From NCBI RefSeq assembly GCF_900231835.1, contig NZ_OCTN01000012.1, positions 24,569 through 88,568 of the forward strand: a DNA stretch of 64,000 bases, given 5' to 3'. Under the pieces are notes generated by a model. That model was not told the origin of the DNA. It saw nothing but the letters and a program-made list of their open reading frames with translations, and made no database searches. A program made the position numbers and the translations under genes. The stretch comes from Pontivivens marinum. Its GTDB lineage: Bacteria; Pseudomonadota; Alphaproteobacteria; Rhodobacterales; Rhodobacteraceae. Below, piece by piece: positions 55,343 to 64,000 of the stretch (the first letter of the stretch is position 1; each line of letters opens with the position of its first letter).

Positions 55343-58177
55343 TCAGCTGCCGATCGTGCGAGCCCACCAGCCACGCCGCTTTGGACGATCATCGTCAGAT
55401 TTCGTTTCCGCCGTTTCCTCTGCTGCGAGTTCCTCTGCTGCTGGCTCCGAGGCTACAGGGGTTTCCACGACCTCAGATTTTACGGGCTCAGGCTCAACCG
55501 GAGCAGTGCTTTCAGCAGGGGCCACTTCGGCTGGTGCTTCTGCCGCAGCAGCTGCCGTAACTTCTGCCTCAACCGCAGTGGGTTCCGTCACTGGCGCGGC
55601 GGGCTCCTCGGCCACAGGTTCGGCTACTGCTTCGGGTGTAGGGGCCTCAACTACTACTTCAGCCTCAACCGGCTTCTTGCGTGCGCGCGAACGGCGAGGT
55701 TTTGGCGCGGGCTTTTCCGCAGGGGCTTCCTCAGCAACCGGAGCCTCTACGGTTTCAGTAGTCGCTTCCTCAACCGGTGCTTCTACTGCATCCGCCTCAT
55801 CCGTGGCGGGTTTTGCTGGCTTACGGGTGCGCGTGCGAGAGCGGGATCGCGTTTTCTTTGGAGCAGCATCATCCGCCGCAGGTTCCTCGGCGGTTGCTGC
55901 GTCACCGGAAGCCGCTTCGGTGGTTTCTGTGCTCTCACCGTTTTCGCCATCGCTCTCACCGTCGCGACCGCGACCGCCACGCCGCCGCCGCCGGCGCTTT
56001 TTCTTCTTGGGCTGATCATCGGCCTCAACCTCGGGACGAGGGGTTTCCTCCTCGATCTCCTCGGCTTCCTCGATGTAATCCTCCTCCAGATCGAGGCCAT
56101 CCATCTGGATAACACCGGCCATCGGATCCGCGGTCACAACACGGCTGGAGGTTTTGAAACGTTCAACCTTGAATTCAGGGCTGATCAGGTGCGGATCGCC
56201 ATTGATCTGGATCGCGATGCCGTAGCGGGTTTCGATCAGTGCAATGTGCTCGCGCTTGGAGTTCAGCAGGTAGTTCGCCACGTCCACAGGGGCCGTCAGG
56301 ACGATTTCCTTGCAGCGCTGGCGAACGCCTTCCTCCTCCAACTCGCGGATGATCGACAGGCCGAGGCTGTCATTCGAGCGGACCAAACCAGTGCCGTGGC
56401 AATGTGGGCATGCCTGCGTGGAAGCCTCAAGCATACCGGGGCGCAGACGCTGACGCGACATTTCCATCAGGCCAAAGGAGGAGATGCGGCCAACCTGAAT
56501 GCGTGCCCGATCAGGCTTCAACGCATCCTTCATCCGCTTTTCAACGGCGGCATTGTTGCGACGCTCATCCATGTCGATGAAGTCGATGACGATCAGGCCT
56601 GCAAGGTCGCGCAGGCGTAACTGGCGTGCAACCTCGTCCGCTGCCTCAAGGTTCGTCTTGAGCGCAGTATCCTCGATTGAGCCTTCCTTGGTGGAACGTC
56701 CGGAGTTTACGTCAACCGCCACCAATGCCTCGGTGATGCCGATAACCAGATAGCCGCCGGATTTCAGCTGTACTGTCGGGTTGAACATCTGGCCCAGATA
56801 GCTTTCGACCTGAAAGCGGCCAAACAGGCTGACTGGGTCCTGATACAGCTTCACGTTTTTGGCGTGGCTTGGCATCAGCATCCGCATGTATTCCTTGGCC
56901 TCGCGGTAGCCATCGGCGCCCTCAACGAAAATCTCGTCGATGTCGCGGGAATACAGATCGCGGATGGACCGTTTGATCAGCGAGCCTTCCTCATAGATCG
57001 GCTGCGGGGCAATGGACTTCATCGTCAGGTCGCGGATTTGCTGCCACTGACGGATCAGATATTCGTAGTCGCGCTTGATTTCCGTGCGCGTGCGCTTGGC
57101 GCCTGCGGTGCGGATGATCAGGCCAGCGCCTTTGGGCACCTCAATCTCGCTCGCGATATCCTTGAGCTTTTTGCGGTCCACAGCGTTTGTGATCTTGCGC
57201 GAGATGCCGCCACCGCGCGCGGTGTTTGGCATCAGAACGCAGTAACGGCCAGCCAGCGACAGGTAGGTGGTCAGGGCTGCGCCCTTGTTGCCGCGCTCCT
57301 CCTTCACAACCTGAATCAGCATGATCTGGCGGACTTTTACGACCTCTTGGATTTTGTAGCGGCGTGCCTTGGGGCGGCGGCGGCGCTGTTCGGCGCGCAC
57401 TTCCTCAGCATCATCGGATGCGCCTGCTTCGGTCGCGGCCTCCGGTGCGGGGCTGTCGGCTTCGTCTGCGGCGGGCTTACCCTCTGGTGTTTCTACCAGA
57501 TCGGCGCTTTCATCTAAGCCGGACGTTTCGTCAACAACGGCTTCCTCGGTCGCGGCAACGGCGACTTCTTCAGTGGGGGCCGCTTCTGACTCAGGCTGTG
57601 CGGGTGCTTCAACGGCTGGCTCGGCTGAGGCTTCAACGGTGGCTTCACCTTCGGCAACAGCTTCAACAGGCGGGGTTTCCTCGGCAGCGGGCTGTGCTTC
57701 AGGTGTTGGCTCAACAGCCTGCGCAGCATCAGTGGCTTCGGGCTGTGCGTCAGCCTCAACCGGTGCTGTCACCGTCTCATCCGTGGGTGCGCCATCCTTG
57801 GCCGCAGCAGAGCGGGAGCGGCTGCGCGAACGGCCACGACGTGGTTTTGGCTGCGCTTCTTCTTCTTCCTCGGCGCGACGTGCTTCCTCCTCGGCTTCCT
57901 GCTCTGCGATCAGGGCCTCACGGTCAGCAACGGGGATTTGGTAATAGTCGGGGTGGATTTCCGAGAAGGCAAGGAAACCATGACGGTTCCCGCCGTAATC
58001 GACAAAGGCCGCCTGTAGCGATGGTTCAACACGCGTGATCTTCGCGAGGTAGATATTACCAGAGAGCTGGCGCTTGTTTAGGCTCTCAAAATCGAATTCT
58101 TCGACCTTGTTCCCATCGACGACGACAACCCGTGTCTCCTCGGAGTGGGTGGCATCGATAAGCATTTTCTTGGGCAT
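55343..58177 (-). CDS. rne: Ribonuclease E
   Basis: 944 residues. MPKKMLIDATHSEETRVVVVDG is the RNase E start. The S1 domain (from about residue 36) is interrupted at about residue 85 by an acidic, Ala/Pro/Glu-rich insert reaching to residue 270, after which KIQEVVKVRQIMLIQVVKEERGNKGA continues the fold. The catalytic core has AVDVNSG (Asp489) and IVIDFIDMD (Asp532) and the zinc link ACPHCHGTG. The C-terminal third alternates Arg-rich blocks (KKKKRRRRRRGG) and acidic stretches and would scaffold the degradosome, ending in PKRRGWWARTIGS. The enzyme processes and degrades RNA. The start at 58177 is homology-based; no good Shine-Dalgarno is visible. Confidence 0.96.
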   Translation of the reverse strand: MPKKMLIDATHSEETRVVVVDGNKVEEFDFESLNKRQLSGNIYLAKITRVEPSLQAAFVDYGGNRHGFLAFSEIHPDYYQIPVADREALIAEQEAEEEARRAEEEEEAQPKPRRGRSRSRSRSAAAKDGAPTDETVTAPVEADAQPEATDAAQAVEPTPEAQPAAEETPPVEAVAEGEATVEASAEPAVEAPAQPESEAAPTEEVAVAATEEAVVDETSGLDESADLVETPEGKPAADEADSPAPEAATEAGASDDAEEVRAEQRRRRPKARRYKIQEVVKVRQIMLIQVVKEERGNKGAALTTYLSLAGRYCVLMPNTARGGGISRKITNAVDRKKLKDIASEIEVPKGAGLIIRTAGAKRTRTEIKRDYEYLIRQWQQIRDLTMKSIAPQPIYEEGSLIKRSIRDLYSRDIDEIFVEGADGYREAKEYMRMLMPSHAKNVKLYQDPVSLFGRFQVESYLGQMFNPTVQLKSGGYLVIGITEALVAVDVNSGRSTKEGSIEDTALKTNLEAADEVARQLRLRDLAGLIVIDFIDMDERRNNAAVEKRMKDALKPDRARIQVGRISSFGLMEMSRQRLRPGMLEASTQACPHCHGTGLVRSNDSLGLSIIRELEEEGVRQRCKEIVLTAPVDVANYLLNSKREHIALIETRYGIAIQINGDPHLISPEFKVERFKTSSRVVTADPMAGVIQMDGLDLEEDYIEEAEEIEEETPRPEVEADDQPKKKKRRRRRRGGRGRDGESDGENGESTETTEAASGDAATAEEPAADDAAPKKTRSRSRTRTRKPAKPATDEADAVEAPVEEATTETVEAPVAEEAPAEKPAPKPRRSRARKKPVEAEVVVEAPTPEAVAEPVAEEPAAPVTEPTAVEAEVTAAAAAEAPAEVAPAESTAPVEPEPVKSEVVETPVASEPAAEELAAEETAETKSDDDRPKRRGWWARTIGS

Positions 58178-58655
58178 TGGGTATCTGCAACACGCCACAG
58201 GCCGCCCCGGATCTGGTCCGGGTGGTGCGGTGGCGCACTTTCTGTGTGAAGGGCGATGCGGTGCAGGCATGCGGGGATGCGCGGGGTTTCACCGTGCGAT
58301 CTGTAAATTGCCGTTGCCTGTACGCGTTTCATCGCGGTTTTTCGTCCTGAGCCATCTGCGAAATCGCGATGTGGCCCTGTTGTGGCCGGGATTTCCGGCA
58401 TCTTCGGGGCGGCGCAAGCGCCAGTCGCGGGCGTTCCACGGGCCTGAAATCCTTGGCTATTAGTGCAAAGCGATCTCTGTCGGCGGGTGTCGTTCGGCGA
58501 CGAATTCAAACTCGGCGAAGGCGCTAATCTCGCAATCGCATATATTGATATAGGAGCAGTTGCGCGGGAATTACAATTTGTTTTTGCGTCAAGCTGATAG
58601 CGGGTGGTAGTCTGGCGTCATGACAACCGCGGTTCACGCGGGATTTAGGGGCAGT
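58178..58655. other. Long leader of rne and intergenic region before the amidase gene
   Basis: 478 bases with no convincing gene. If the promoter near 58547-58576 is used, the rne mRNA has a 5' untranslated region of about 360 bases, a length similar to that of E. coli rne, where the leader mediates feedback control. Sequence similarity to the E. coli leader was not seen. Open frames in this region are antisense or chance. Confidence 0.45.
58547..58576 (-). promoter_or_regulatory. Putative rne promoter
   Basis: On the minus strand TTGTAA (complement of 58571-58576) is followed after 18 bases by TATATC (complement of 58547-58552). This would start rne transcription near 58540. Confidence 0.4.
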
Positions 58656-59846
58656 ATGATGCAGTTGCTATTCCGGTTTCTACGCCTGCTTGGCGTGGCG
58701 GCGTTGCTATGCGCGTGGGGGCAGGGCGCGATGGCTGATGTCGCGCTGCGCTCGATCCACAGTGAGACACGCGGATGGCTGGGCCGCACGACCACCGTCA
58801 CGATTGATCTGGACGACAGGGTGCCATTTAGCATCTCCACGCCTGAGGATGGGCAGATTGCCATCGCGCTGACCGGCGTGGATGGCAGCATTCGCCCCAG
58901 TTTTCAGGCCGGAACGGTTATTTCACGGTTTGAGCTAACCGACACGGTTGAGGGCGGCACTCTGACCCTGCGTGGCCTGCGTGAGTTGGAATTACAAAGC
59001 GCTGCAATCACTCAGTTACCCAATGGGGCCGCGCAATTGGTGCTGTCCCTTGCGGCCGGTGCGCGGGTTTCGCAGCCTGCGCTCAACGTGGTTGAGGAGG
59101 GGCATCTTGCCTTACCGCTGGTGGTTCTGGACCCCGGTCATGGTGGCATCGACCCCGGTGCCGTGCGTGAGGATATTTCCGAGAAAGACATCGCGCTGGC
59201 CTTCGGGTTGGAACTGCGCGATGCCCTGATCGGAAGCGGGCGGTACGATGTGCAAATGACGCGCAGCACCGACGAGTTTATCACTCTGCGCGACCGCGTT
59301 CGGTTCGCGCGCGATGCGGATGCGGCGGTCTTTGTTTCGCTGCATGCAAATACTGTGACGCGGGGCAATGCATCCGGCACAGCGATCTACACCCTGTCCG
59401 ATGGGGCAAGCTCGGCGGAGGCAGCAGCCTTGGCCGAGTTGGAGAACCGTGCCGACACGCTGGGTGGGGTTGATCTGGGGGTTGAGGATGACGATCTGGC
59501 GCTATTGCTGACCGATATGGCGCAGCGTGAAACCAATGCCCGATCCACCATGCTGGCCCGCGCCACGGTTGAGGCGATGCGCCATGCGGTCGGCGTCATT
59601 CGCACAAACCCGCACCGCTCTGCCGGATTTCGTGTGCTCAAGGCACCTGACATCCCCTCGATGTTGATCGAGCTGGGATTTCTATCTGACGCAACGGATC
59701 GCATAAACATGATGTCGCCCCGCTGGCGGGCCCATGCGGCGCAGGGTATTCTGGCCGCCCTGGATGACTGGGTGGAACGTGATCGGGTGCTCTCTGCGCG
59801 CAGTCCGGTTGTGGCAGGCCCGACGGCAATTGCTGCCGGGGAATAG
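58656..59846 (+). CDS. N-acetylmuramoyl-L-alanine amidase (AmiC-like)
   Basis: 396 residues. A signal peptide (LLFRFLRLLGVAALLCAWGQGAMA) is followed by an AMIN domain (residues 30-130) that localises to peptidoglycan and by an amidase_3 domain with LVVLDPGHGGIDPGAV (Zn His), the Glu in EDISEKDIALAF, FVSLHANT (Zn His) and PSMLIELGFLSD (catalytic Glu). It removes stem peptides from glycan during cell separation. The ATG at 58656 with AGGGG nearby is chosen; an in-frame ATG at 58620 would give a longer n-region. mrcA follows after about 100 bases on the same strand. Confidence 0.94.
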   Translation: MMQLLFRFLRLLGVAALLCAWGQGAMADVALRSIHSETRGWLGRTTTVTIDLDDRVPFSISTPEDGQIAIALTGVDGSIRPSFQAGTVISRFELTDTVEGGTLTLRGLRELELQSAAITQLPNGAAQLVLSLAAGARVSQPALNVVEEGHLALPLVVLDPGHGGIDPGAVREDISEKDIALAFGLELRDALIGSGRYDVQMTRSTDEFITLRDRVRFARDADAAVFVSLHANTVTRGNASGTAIYTLSDGASSAEAAALAELENRADTLGGVDLGVEDDDLALLLTDMAQRETNARSTMLARATVEAMRHAVGVIRTNPHRSAGFRVLKAPDIPSMLIELGFLSDATDRINMMSPRWRAHAAQGILAALDDWVERDRVLSARSPVVAGPTAIAAGE

Positions 59847-59949
59847 GCGCGTCGCACCTGACTTTATGCAAATCGAGTGCTATGTGACGGCGTAGAGGCG
59901 AACGCGCCCGCATGGGATTGCGTTGTGAGGTAAGGGCAAAGGTCCACGA

Positions 59950-62520
59950 ATGATCTATATTATGCGTTTTTTGGGCTGGATTTTCAGCGCATTGGTTATC
60001 GGCCTGTTTTTCGGTGTTATCACCGTGGGCGCAGTGGTCTGGTCCTATTCGGCGGACCTGCCTGATATTGATGAACTTGCCAGCTATGAGCCGACAACCC
60101 TGACACGGGTGTACAGCCAAGAGGGCGCGCTGATTGACGAATTCCTGCGGGAACGTCGGGTCTTTGTGCCGATTGACGAGGTGCCCGATCTGGTCATTCA
60201 GGCCTTTATCTCCGCCGAAGATAAAACCTTTTATTCTCATCCCGGATTTGATGCGCGCGGTATTCTGTCGGCTGTAATCGATGCAGCACAGGGCGGGCGC
60301 CTGCGCGGTGCGTCCACAATCACACAGCAGGTGGTAAAAAACTTCCTGCTGGACGGTGATCGTGAGATTGAGCGTAAAATCCGCGAAATCATCCTCGCCA
60401 CACGGTTGGAACGGGTGCTGAGCAAGGATCAAATCCTTGAGCTTTACCTGAACGAAATTTTCCTCGGTCAAAACAGCTACGGCATTGTCGCGGCGGCGAA
60501 TAACTATTTCGGCAAAACGCTGGAGGAGTTGACCCCGCAGGAGGCAGCCTACCTCGCATCCTTGCCCAAGGCGCCATCGGATCGCCATCCGGTCGATGAC
60601 GTGGAGGTCGCAACCTTCTGGCGGAACAACACGCTGCGCGAAATGGGTGAGAACGGCTATCTGACGGCTGAGCAAGTGACGGAGGCGCAAAACGCGCCGA
60701 TCCTCTCGGTTCAGGGTGGTGATTACGAACCACTTTCGCAGCAACTACCCGGTCGTGATTACTTCACCGAGGAAATCCGCCGTCGTGTTTCCCAACAGCT
60801 TGGCGCGGATCGGGTGCTGACGGGTGGCTTGACCATTCGCGCAACGATTGAGCCTGAATTGCAGCTCGCCGCCGCCACTGCCCTGCGCACAGCATTGGTT
60901 CGCTACGATATGGATCGTGGCGGCTATCGTGGCCCGCTAGGCAATCTGGATACCGAAGAAGTCGATTTGACGGATGAGGACGCATGGCGTTCCGCATTGC
61001 GTCGCACGCGCGGTGTGCGTGACGTTCCCGATTGGCACATGGCCGTTGTTCTTGAGATGAGCGGCAATGGCGCGCGTATCGGGATCGAGGATAAGCCCGA
61101 GGATATCGCCGATGATGAGCAGGGTAACACCCTGTTCGTGCGCGATTTCCAATGGGCGCGTCCACGGCTGGAGGGGACCAGCGTTGGGTCCGCACCATCC
61201 TCGCCATCGGATTTGTTTGAGGTGGGCGACGTTATCCTCGTGACTGCTGGGCGTAATGATGAGGGGACCTTCACCAACTGGAACCTGCGCCAAGTGCCCG
61301 AGGTGCAGGGTGGCTTTATGGTCATGGATCACCGCACGGGCCGGACCTTGGCCCTACAGGGTGGGTTCTCCTATGACGCATCCAGCTTTAACCGCGCAAC
61401 GCAGGCCACGCGCCAGCCCGGATCAGCGTTCAAGCCATTCGTCTACGCGGCCGCGTTGGATCAGGGCTACACCCCGAACTCTATCATTCTGGACGCGCCA
61501 TTCGTGCTGAACCAGCCGGGACAGCCACCGTGGACGCCGAAAAACTATTCCGGTGTGAACAGTTTCAACGGCCCGACATTGATGCGGGTGGGCTTGGAGC
61601 GATCCTTGAACCTGATGACAGTACGAATCGCGGATACGATTGGTATGGATGTGGTCGCGGATTATGCCGAAAGCTTCGGTATCTATGATGATATGCAGGA
61701 GTTTCTGCCGATCAGTCTGGGCGCGCAGGAAACCACCCTGTTCCGGCTGATCTCCGCCTATGCGATGTTTGCGAATGGCGGACAGCGTGTGGAGCCGACG
61801 CTGGTTGACCGTATTCAGGACCGTCGCGGCAACACAATCTATCGCCATGATCAGCGCGGATGCGTGGGGTGTGAGGATGCTGCATTTACCGATCAACCTG
61901 AGCCGTTCATCTATTCCACCGCAGAACGCACGATGAGCCGCGTGACGGCTTTCCGTCTGATTACCATGCTAGAGGGCGTGGTTGATCGCGGTACAGGTGC
62001 ATCGCTGGCAGGGCTGCCCGTTCCATTGGCAGGTAAGACCGGCACGACCAATGATAGTAAGGATGCATGGTTCGTGGGCTTTACCCCGAACATCGTTGCG
62101 GGGTGCTATATCGGGTTCGACAATCCGCGCTCCTTGGGGCGTGGTGGTACCGGTGGTGGACTATGTGCGCCGGTCTTTGGTCAGTTCATGGAGGAATACC
62201 TGCGTCTGCGTCCCGCAGCACCGGGGGACTTCCAGCCGCCTGAGGGTACGGTCTTTGCGTCAGTCGATCGCTCAACCGGACAACGGGTTGCTGCGGGTTC
62301 AGCCAATTCGGTGTTGGAGCTGTTTGACGCCGATAATGTGCCTGCAATCGGAGCAGCGCCTGAGACAATCGGTGCCGCAAATTACGACCTATCCGACTTG
62401 CCCGACACGGTTGCGCCCGCACCGGTTACGGATGGCACAAACGGTGAGGGTGGTGGCGTTGCTCCACCGCCGCCGCCACCTGCTGACCTTGATGATCTAG
62501 GGGGCGGCGGCCTCTACTGA
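59950..62520 (+). CDS. mrcA: Penicillin-binding protein 1A (bifunctional glycosyltransferase/transpeptidase)
   Basis: 856 residues. The N-terminal membrane anchor is RFLGWIFSALVIGLFFGVITVGAV. The GT51 glycosyltransferase has FISAEDKTFYSHPGFD (catalytic Glu near residue 88), RGASTITQQVVKNFLL, and LELYLNEIFLGQNSYGIVAAA. An OB-like linker follows, then the transpeptidase with SxxK in QPGSAFKPFVYAAALDQG near residue 493 and AGKTGTTNDSKDAWFVGFTP near residue 696. The C-terminus is Pro/Gly-rich. It polymerises and crosslinks peptidoglycan in the periplasm. The gene sits behind the amidase gene. Confidence 0.97.
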   Translation: MIYIMRFLGWIFSALVIGLFFGVITVGAVVWSYSADLPDIDELASYEPTTLTRVYSQEGALIDEFLRERRVFVPIDEVPDLVIQAFISAEDKTFYSHPGFDARGILSAVIDAAQGGRLRGASTITQQVVKNFLLDGDREIERKIREIILATRLERVLSKDQILELYLNEIFLGQNSYGIVAAANNYFGKTLEELTPQEAAYLASLPKAPSDRHPVDDVEVATFWRNNTLREMGENGYLTAEQVTEAQNAPILSVQGGDYEPLSQQLPGRDYFTEEIRRRVSQQLGADRVLTGGLTIRATIEPELQLAAATALRTALVRYDMDRGGYRGPLGNLDTEEVDLTDEDAWRSALRRTRGVRDVPDWHMAVVLEMSGNGARIGIEDKPEDIADDEQGNTLFVRDFQWARPRLEGTSVGSAPSSPSDLFEVGDVILVTAGRNDEGTFTNWNLRQVPEVQGGFMVMDHRTGRTLALQGGFSYDASSFNRATQATRQPGSAFKPFVYAAALDQGYTPNSIILDAPFVLNQPGQPPWTPKNYSGVNSFNGPTLMRVGLERSLNLMTVRIADTIGMDVVADYAESFGIYDDMQEFLPISLGAQETTLFRLISAYAMFANGGQRVEPTLVDRIQDRRGNTIYRHDQRGCVGCEDAAFTDQPEPFIYSTAERTMSRVTAFRLITMLEGVVDRGTGASLAGLPVPLAGKTGTTNDSKDAWFVGFTPNIVAGCYIGFDNPRSLGRGGTGGGLCAPVFGQFMEEYLRLRPAAPGDFQPPEGTVFASVDRSTGQRVAAGSANSVLELFDADNVPAIGAAPETIGAANYDLSDLPDTVAPAPVTDGTNGEGGGVAPPPPPPADLDDLGGGGLY

Positions 62521-62632
62521 TGTGGGGGGCAGGGTCGCACCCCTTTGACCTTGCCCCGCAGCATCGTTATCTATCCGCCACCACGAATGCAGCACGGGAC
62601 CAATCCGTGCCCCGAATGATAGGACCGGACCC

Positions 62633-63757
62633 ATGCGCGCCGAAATCGCAACCCTCGCTGCCGAAATTGAGAAGAGCGTCGCACTGCTCAGCCAGCGTTT
62701 GGGGGAAACCGCCGCCTATCGCCTCGAAGAACTGAACGCTATGTCCGAGGATCCCGATCTGTGGAGCGATCCCGCAAAGGCGCAAAAGCTGATGCGTGAG
62801 CGGCAATTGCTATCCGATTCCATCGATACCCGTGATGGATTGGCGCAGGAGCTTGCCGACAACCTCGAACTGATCGAAATGGGTGAGGCGGAGGACGACG
62901 CAGACGTCGTGGCCGAGGCTGAAACCGCGATCAAGAACCTGCGCGATGTCGCGGGTAAGAAAGAGCTGGAGGCATTGCTGGACGGTGAGGCCGACGGCAA
63001 CGACACCTTTATCGAGATCAACTCCGGCGCTGGCGGTACGGAAAGCTGCGACTGGGCCTCGATGTTGGCGCGCATGTATGTCCGCTGGGCGGAAAAGCGT
63101 GGCTACAAGGTTGAGCTGCAATCCGAAAGCGCGGGCGAGGAAGCGGGCATCAAGTCTGCATCCTATAAAATCAGCGGCCAAAACGCCTATGGCTGGCTAA
63201 AGGGGGAAAGCGGCGTGCACCGTCTGGTCCGGATTTCTCCATACGATTCTGCGGCGCGGCGCCATACCTCGTTCAGCTCCGTCTGGGTCTATCCTGTGGT
63301 GGACGACGCGATCGAGATTGAGGTGAACCCCTCTGAAATCCGCATCGATACCTACCGGTCATCCGGTGCAGGTGGTCAGCACGTCAACACCACCGATTCC
63401 GCGGTGCGGATCACCCACTTGCCCACCAATATCGTTGTGACCTCGTCTGAGAAGTCCCAGCACCAGAACCGCGACATTGCGATGAAGGCGTTGAAATCGC
63501 GCCTGTACCAGATGGAGCTGGACCGCCGGAATGCCGCCATCAACGAGGCACATGAGGCAAAAGGCGATGCGGGTTGGGGCAACCAGATCCGCTCCTACGT
63601 TTTGCAGCCCTACCAGATGGTAAAGGATCTGCGGACCAGTGTTGAGACTTCTGACAGTCAGGGTGTTCTGGACGGCAACCTTGATGCGTTTATGGCTGCG
63701 ACCCTTGCCCAAGGCGCAACCGGTAAGAGCCGCGCAGAGGCGAACGCGGACGATTGA
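62633..63757 (+). CDS. prfB: Peptide chain release factor 2
   Basis: 374 residues. The [14 protein letters not shown] segment is that of RF2, the stop-codon reading loop is [16 protein letters not shown] (SPY where E. coli has SPF), and the catalytic loop [20 protein letters not shown] carries GGQ. It releases peptides at UGA and UAA. The frame is uninterrupted, so the programmed +1 frameshift used in many bacteria to autoregulate prfB is missing. The gene lies 112 bases behind mrcA and ends at a very strong terminator. Confidence 0.97.
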   Translation: MRAEIATLAAEIEKSVALLSQRLGETAAYRLEELNAMSEDPDLWSDPAKAQKLMRERQLLSDSIDTRDGLAQELADNLELIEMGEAEDDADVVAEAETAIKNLRDVAGKKELEALLDGEADGNDTFIEINSGAGGTESCDWASMLARMYVRWAEKRGYKVELQSESAGEEAGIKSASYKISGQNAYGWLKGESGVHRLVRISPYDSAARRHTSFSSVWVYPVVDDAIEIEVNPSEIRIDTYRSSGAGGQHVNTTDSAVRITHLPTNIVVTSSEKSQHQNRDIAMKALKSRLYQMELDRRNAAINEAHEAKGDAGWGNQIRSYVLQPYQMVKDLRTSVETSDSQGVLDGNLDAFMAATLAQGATGKSRAEANADD

Positions 63758-63771
63758 CCGCTATACACGGT

Positions 63772-63822
63772 AAAACCACAAAGGCCCGCTACAGCGAAAC
63801 TGTAGCGGGCCTTTGTGGTTTT
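63772..63822 (+). terminator. Rho-independent terminator of prfB
   Basis: A perfect 23-bp stem, from AAAACCACAAAGG to GGTTTT, closing on the loop CGAAA and containing GCCCGCTACAG and its complement. It begins 15 bases after the prfB stop, has T-runs on both strands and should work in both directions. The 178 bases from 63823 to the window end hold no gene that I can see. Confidence 0.95.
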
Positions 63823-64000
63823 GGAACAGCGTGTTCGCGGTCACGATAAACCTACTGGTGAGAGCGGTGTCTCATCCACGTCATCATGTCAGATTAATAT
63901 GCCAAAGTGGCGGAGGCGGTGAAAGCGCGAGATCGGCTTCGTCTGCCCCCAACTGCCGTCAGCCGAATCCTTTTAACCATAGGAATTCATATAATTTATT

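Noticed and set aside
55311..56620. Plus-strand Ser/Ala/Thr-rich frames opposite the rne 3' end
   Set aside because: They mirror the Ala/Glu/Pro-rich RNase E tail and look like low-complexity antisense products, not a surface protein.
59638..60744. Minus-strand open frame opposite the amidase and PBP1A genes
   Set aside because: It crosses two real genes and their intergenic region without any domain.
62633..62760. Possible programmed frameshift in prfB
   Set aside because: The frame is continuous from the ATG and there is no CTTTGAC-type site near codon 26.

Overview
The window looks like a chromosomal piece of a GC-rich alphaproteobacterium of the order Rhodobacterales (Roseobacter-type). 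Evidence read from the sequence: a ribosomal protein L21 with a helix-hairpin-helix tail, an RNase E whose S1 domain is split by a long acidic/Ala-rich insert, an NDUFA12-like complex I protein beside mlaD and a DUF2155 gene, IalB and Hint-domain proteins, and a glnB-glnA pair with tandem NtrC-type sites. No comparison could be run, so this placement rests on recognised families and gene order.

Region 1 (1-12.6 kb) is an accessory sugar-acid locus. After the tail of an aldo/keto reductase and a flavin reductase, two divergent operons flank a GntR-type regulator. The leftward one encodes the regulator, glucuronate isomerase (uxaC), fructuronate reductase (uxuB) and a cytoplasmic GH31 alpha-glycosidase. 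The rightward one encodes a complete CUT1-type ABC sugar transporter and mannonate dehydratase (uxuA). Together they would import a glucuronate-containing oligosaccharide, cut an alpha-glycosidic bond inside the cell and turn glucuronate into 2-keto-3-deoxygluconate. Two perfect 14-bp palindromes of UxuR/ExuR type lie in the divergent promoter region.

Region 2 (12.6-15.1 kb) is a mobile-element scar: an IS3-family element with an in-frame stop and a fused orfA/orfB lies against an IS30-family transposase that has lost its C-terminus. The missing part is not on the other side and no target duplication is visible, which points to a rearrangement exactly between the catabolic island and the core genome.

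Region 3 (15.4-40.5 kb) is core: tRNA-Ser, rplU-rpmA, an RtcB-like ligase, obgE-proB-(lipoprotein)-proA, cell-envelope genes (a DUF882 peptidase, an L,D-transpeptidase, lpxD followed by a dedicated acyl carrier protein and ketoacyl synthase), ialB, a HerA-like ATPase, a CNNM transporter, several hydrolases, a DUF3445 protein, glnB-glnA, tRNA-Leu and the trigger factor gene.

Region 4 (40.5-64 kb) holds a Hint-domain protein, a davB-davA pair predicted to turn L-lysine into 5-aminovalerate, clpP-clpX, a set of tightly packed genes (NDUFA12-like, mlaD, methyltransferase, DUF2155), aat-accC-accB, a DsbA-like thioredoxin and an M48 protease, an aminotransferase, rne with a long leader, a cell-wall amidase, penicillin-binding protein 1A and prfB. 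Many operon ends carry strong hairpin terminators. No CRISPR array, prophage or replication origin was seen. I did not find a clearly undescribed system; the best leads are the regulated GH31/glucuronate locus, the lpxD-ACP-KAS cluster and the IS junction.
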